Source: Paludibacterium purpuratum
Lineage (GTDB): Bacteria > Pseudomonadota > Gammaproteobacteria > Burkholderiales > Chromobacteriaceae
Assembly (NCBI RefSeq): GCF_004363805.1
Contig: NZ_SNZP01000012.1
Span: 62,001 to 126,000 of the forward strand
Reading direction: 5' to 3'
DNA length: 64,000 nt
The notes under the pieces are model-generated. The model made no database searches, was not told the origin of the DNA, and worked only from the letters and a program-made list of their open reading frames with translations. The position numbers were made by a program, and so were the translations under genes. Positions 61,701-64,000 of the stretch are shown piece after piece. Positions within the stretch are counted from its first letter, which is position 1; each line of letters opens with the position of its first letter.

Positions 61701-61888
61701 TCATCCTCGGCGTGGTGCCGCTGGTGCTGGCCAAAGGCGCCGGCGCCGCCGCACGCGTCTCGATCGGTCTGACAGTGTTTAGCGGCATGCTGGCTTCGAC
61801 CTTGCTGGCCGTCGCTTTCGTGCCGGTGTTGTACGTGGTGATCATGTCGTGGCGCGAGCGGCGTACCGCCGGCAAGCATGAAACCTAG
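58757..61888 (+). CDS. RND multidrug efflux pump, HAE1 (AcrB/MexB) type
   Basis: A 1043-residue inner-membrane proton antiporter. It starts MIAKFFIDRPVLANVIAWII, typical of AcrB. Proton-relay aspartates are D409 and D410 (GIVVDDAIVVVEGV), and the partner lysine lies in LIALSAKNAILIVEVA. Twelve membrane helices and two large periplasmic loops are present. Length and motifs are complete. It probably exports hydrophobic drugs or lipophilic metabolites; the substrate cannot be read from sequence. No TetR-type regulator is adjacent, which is unusual for such operons. Confidence 0.96.
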   Translation: MIAKFFIDRPVLANVIAWIIVLIGAVAVFGLPVSQYPQLTPPTVQVTTRFPGASALTVQQQVAQTIEQQVNGVENMLYMQSTSSNDGRYTLTVSFAVGTDADQAQVAVQNRVAAAVPLLPNAVQQQGVVTKKKSTNILQIVTLSSERPEMDALLLSNFASLKLKDRLVRLPGVADVSVFGVGQYSMRVWLDPQQMKQRGLTPANVIAQLNKQSQPISVGQIGAPPAPAGQAQQLTVNLSGAPNTAEEFGSIILKTDSSGAVTRLRDVARIELGSQTYGQTFSLDGRPAAGVAIYQLPDANALATSLAVKTETARLARDFPPGLHYDVPFDTTVFVKTSIDEVYQTLYEAGILVLLVIIVFLQDWRATLVPATTVPITVIGAFAAMAALGFSINLLTLFALVLCIGIVVDDAIVVVEGVAKYVEAGKTPREAAITAMQELLGPIIGITLVLMSVFLPAAFIPGITGQMYRQFALVIAATALISGINAITLKPTQSVKYVRPHDPAKQKNAFYRAFDRLYFPLEARYARLIERLMAARKISALVALALIVLAIVGLALLPTGFIPTEDQGYLLVAVQLPDAASIQRTEKALGEVDRIARALPGVEHVITIGGISPLDGNASLANAGLVYLTLKDWDERAKQKGQDLRSLYAELNRRLATVPEIQPLVLVPPPIPGLGMSGGFQMQLELTDGSGDLNKLAAAAQRLIVTAKMRPEIQAVFTPLRTQVPQLQLTLNRARAEMLGVAVNDVYDVLQSYLGSAYVGQFSKFGQNYTIYVQADQSFRSRADQIAALTVRNKNGDMVPVGSFLTAQPVTGPALVSQYQMYPTATLNGMAAPGYSSGQALAAMEEAAAEVLPQGIGYEWTALSYQEKLVGSSVTLVFGLAILLVYLVLAGQYENWWLPIPVILAVPMSLVGTVSVLWAVGLANNIYVQIGLVLLIALSAKNAILIVEVAQEIRHEGHDIVHAALEGSRRRFRPILMTSFAFILGVVPLVLAKGAGAAARVSIGLTVFSGMLASTLLAVAFVPVLYVVIMSWRERRTAGKHET

Positions 61889-61911
61889 TCATTACCGGGC
61901 ATGGAGGCAAA

Positions 61912-63048
61912 ATGTCGACACCATTTAACACCAAAGGCGGCAGCCAAGGCGATGCCTGGAAAATCGTTGCGCTAGGCGGCGGCACAGGAGCGAGCGAGAT
62001 CGTTTACAACCAAGCCACGCAGAAATTAATTCTGAGTTGCTTGGGGAAAAGCCATGTCACGATGGTGAGAGTCGCCCCTCCGGGCCCAGGCAGTCAAGAC
62101 CCGCAATATAACGTTTTAGGGCACTTTCAGTTCAGCTCCAGCTTTCATGGCAATTTGCTGAACCCTCATCCTATCGCACCGTATACCTCTACAAGATCTA
62201 TTGCCACAGTGATCCACGACAGTACACACAATGGCGATACCGCTTTAGTTGCGATAGGACTGTTTCAATATCTTGAAGGCACCGATTGGCGGTATTTATT
62301 TGTTTTTGACTGTAGCAATCAAAACCAGAGGTATTTATTCCCGGTCGATAAAAACTTAGGACCGGAAATCGATGTCGGCATCGCCATGATTTATGACTCT
62401 GCCGTGGAAACGTATAACGAATTGTTGCTCGCCAATTTTTCCAAAGTTCAATGCTACGAAATGTCCAATGGCGCAAGCTTTAGCGCAAACAACGAACCGG
62501 GCGATTACTTGGCCGCACCCGTTTTTTCTTTGGATGCCACCTCGGGCGCCGCAACGGATAAAGTCATCGTTTATGCCGCTCGCCATAAAGCGGGCGAAGA
62601 CTGGGACAACGAACACGACACGGTTTTCGCTTATAGCTACAACGAAGAGGAAAGGCTTCACTACATTGGAACCGTTACTGGCATCGACACTACCGCCGAG
62701 ATCGACGATATCGTCTTCAACCCCGAAGGCAGTAGAGCCTACCTATTTGGTCGCAATAAAATTCAGGTAGTGGATGTTAATACTCACCACTTTATCAGCA
62801 ATATTGCGGAAAACATTGACGGTGAGATTAGGGCGGGATGCGTTAGCAAAACCAAAGATTTGTTATACGTTGTTGTGGCTGGCGGCACAAAAATTGCGGT
62901 TTTCGACACCAACACCGAACAACAGGTTGCAGAATTTAAAATGCCCGAAGGAATGGATACCGAATCCGTCACCGTTGACGAACGCGAGTTGGTTTATGCG
63001 CCGTATGACGACTGGTTGATTATTTTCGACAACCGCGACCATCGCTAA
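61912..63048 (+). CDS. Uncharacterised beta-propeller-like protein downstream of the efflux pump
   Basis: A 378-residue soluble protein, unrecognised beyond repeated blade-like units typical of YVTN/WD-type propellers (DDIVFNPEGSRAYLFGRNKIQVVDVNTHHFI, KTKDLLYVVVAGGTKIAVFDTNT). No signal peptide, lipobox or membrane segment is seen. ATG 61912 has GGAGG upstream and lies only 23 nt after the pump stop, so it can be on the efflux transcript. Its base composition is clearly more AT-rich than the pump gene and its codon choice differs, suggesting separate acquisition. Two hairpins follow it. Confidence 0.7.
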   Translation: MSTPFNTKGGSQGDAWKIVALGGGTGASEIVYNQATQKLILSCLGKSHVTMVRVAPPGPGSQDPQYNVLGHFQFSSSFHGNLLNPHPIAPYTSTRSIATVIHDSTHNGDTALVAIGLFQYLEGTDWRYLFVFDCSNQNQRYLFPVDKNLGPEIDVGIAMIYDSAVETYNELLLANFSKVQCYEMSNGASFSANNEPGDYLAAPVFSLDATSGAATDKVIVYAARHKAGEDWDNEHDTVFAYSYNEEERLHYIGTVTGIDTTAEIDDIVFNPEGSRAYLFGRNKIQVVDVNTHHFISNIAENIDGEIRAGCVSKTKDLLYVVVAGGTKIAVFDTNTEQQVAEFKMPEGMDTESVTVDERELVYAPYDDWLIIFDNRDHR

Positions 63049-63070
63049 TATCAGACTTCAAATGGCGCAC

Positions 63071-63140
63071 GCCATCCGCGACTGGATGGCATAGCGCCCC
63101 GGACAGACGCCACCCGACCAAAAGCCAGGCGGCGTCTGTC
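63071..63140 (+). terminator. Two hairpins after the propeller gene
   Basis: GCCATCC-GCGACT-GGATGGC (63071-63090) has a perfect 7-bp stem. GACAGACGCC (63102-63111) and GGCGTCTGTC (63131-63140) form a perfect 10-bp stem with a 19-nt loop. Neither is followed by a T-run. They probably mark the end of the efflux/propeller transcript by a Rho-assisted route. Confidence 0.45.
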
Positions 63141-63211
63141 ATTTGGGGCGGCATCGTCGCGCGCGATTATTCCTAGACTGTGTAGCTCACTCCTCACACA
63201 AAGGACATATC

Positions 63212-64000
63212 GTGCCCCTATTGCGCCTAATCGGCATTACCCTTCTGACCGCGCTATGGCTACCTACCGCCCTGGCTGGCGCGCCTGAGCCAGGCAGCAC
63301 GCCAATCCGGCATGGCGACGGCAAACAACTTGCGCCGCCACGGCTTTGGCATACGCGGCCGCCGACCGCCGACCAAGCAAAATACTGGCTCCCCGACAGC
63401 AAGAGCATTGTCGGCCGTCCGAATCGCGCACGCATTCCGCGCGCGGCCACGCCCGAATGCAAGGACGTCAACCTGCTGGCCGGCTACCGCGGCGCCGCAC
63501 TGGCCAATTATTTGATGTCCTTGCCGGATGCCGAATGCGTATACGGTCTGTTCTCGTTATCGCCCACGCAAGCAAGCACCATCTATCAACCGACAAACCT
63601 GAATGCCGTGGCACGGCAGTTCTCTATCGAGGCGCAGCGTTACAATGCCAGCAGCTCGTCGCTGGTACTGCTAACACTCTATCTGCGCGCCGGTTACTAC
63701 CTGGCCGGACAAAACACCCTGCCCGCCCTTCCAACCGCGCCACAGCAAACGCTGCGACCCAGTCTACATAAGCTGATGCAGGGCTCGGCGCTGTTCGAGC
63801 CCAACGCACAAAACCCCACCACGGCAGCGGAGGCGGTTTTGCTGATTTCCAATATGCACGACGAGCTGAACTTTCTCGACGACATGCGTCAGCTGGTACG
63901 TCGCTACACCGCCACGCCGGGAAATCCCGACGCCGTGCGTGCGGTACGCGAATCGAGCGTGGCCCGCGCCATGACCTCGGTGCAAACGGTGTTCTACATG
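63212..64000 (+). CDS. Microbial collagenase (peptidase M9), N-terminal part, runs off the window
   Basis: The frame is open for 263 codons to the last base. It starts at GTG 63212, six nt after AAGGA. A Sec signal peptide (about 1-22, ending ALA-GA) is followed by the M9 N-terminal activator domain: CKDVNLLAGYRGAALANYL, LMSLPDAECVYGLFSLS, and YLRAGYYLAGQN are diagnostic. The catalytic HEYTH-type zinc site would lie beyond the window. The product should be a secreted collagenase, a virulence or nutrient-scavenging enzyme. The 163 nt before it hold the hairpins of the previous transcript and no obvious consensus promoter. Confidence 0.88.
   Translation, partial: MPLLRLIGITLLTALWLPTALAGAPEPGSTPIRHGDGKQLAPPRLWHTRPPTADQAKYWLPDSKSIVGRPNRARIPRAATPECKDVNLLAGYRGAALANYLMSLPDAECVYGLFSLSPTQASTIYQPTNLNAVARQFSIEAQRYNASSSSLVLLTLYLRAGYYLAGQNTLPALPTAPQQTLRPSLHKLMQGSALFEPNAQNPTTAAEAVLLISNMHDELNFLDDMRQLVRRYTATPGNPDAVRAVRESSVARAMTSVQTVFYM

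Noticed and set aside
1-64000. tRNA, rRNA and insertion sequences
   Set aside because: No cloverleaf-type sequence, rRNA segment, transposase or integrase frame was recognised in the window.

Overview
This 64 kb window looks like chromosomal DNA of a Gram-negative betaproteobacterium. The gene content (ribE-ribBA-ribH-nusB-thiL-pgpA order, DUF1615 lipoprotein, YdeP-type oxidoreductase, RND efflux, M9 collagenase) would fit the Neisseriales/Chromobacteriaceae. That placement is inference from gene content, not from a marker gene. Most of the window is GC-rich; the toxin-antitoxin area (28.2-29.4 kb), the promoter region before the efflux operon (55.7-56.1 kb) and the propeller gene at 61.9-63.0 kb are visibly more AT-rich. 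No rRNA, tRNA, CRISPR array, transposase or integrase was seen.

0-13 kb is housekeeping: the edge of a probable moaA, mscL with a zinc-ribbon tail, a CoA-transferase/LysR pair, a TMEM175-type channel, a GlxA-type regulator divergent from an isochorismatase-fold hydrolase, DUF190 coupled to an unknown gene, the anaerobic ribonucleotide reductase pair nrdD-nrdG behind a candidate NrdR box, and the riboflavin/nusB/thiL/pgpA run.

13-25.9 kb is signalling. It holds a PAS-GAF-PAS-GGDEF diguanylate cyclase and a complete stressosome locus (rsbR-rsbS-rsbT-rsbX). The stressosome genes run with overlapping genes into a hybrid histidine kinase and a REC-HD-GYP phosphodiesterase. Two paralogous alpha/beta hydrolases with a Cys nucleophile flank the locus, and both are preceded by nearly the same promoter with a 21-bp palindrome filling the spacer.

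25.9-31.8 kb holds a YdeP-like molybdoenzyme, a FitAB-type toxin-antitoxin pair, a small basic protein, and an FAD-protein/AEC-transporter operon behind a full-consensus sigma70 promoter.

31.8-37.9 kb is a tightly overlapping seven-gene minus-strand glycan cluster. It encodes a GINT1/GH43-like propeller protein, two GT4-type enzymes, a PIG-L deacetylase, a HAD phosphatase, a GT2 enzyme and a KpsS-like protein.

38-55.7 kb is the most unusual region. It contains a periplasmic binding protein, a halovibrin-like secreted protein, and then an array of large Ig-like/jelly-roll/propeller proteins that mostly lack signal peptides, with one classical autotransporter among them. Three paralogs carry a conserved 49-nt leader, and one of them is a stand-alone N-terminal domain.

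56-64 kb holds an RND efflux operon (outer-membrane factor, adaptor, pump) behind a structured leader, a low-GC soluble propeller protein directly downstream, and the 5' part of a secreted M9 collagenase that runs off the window.
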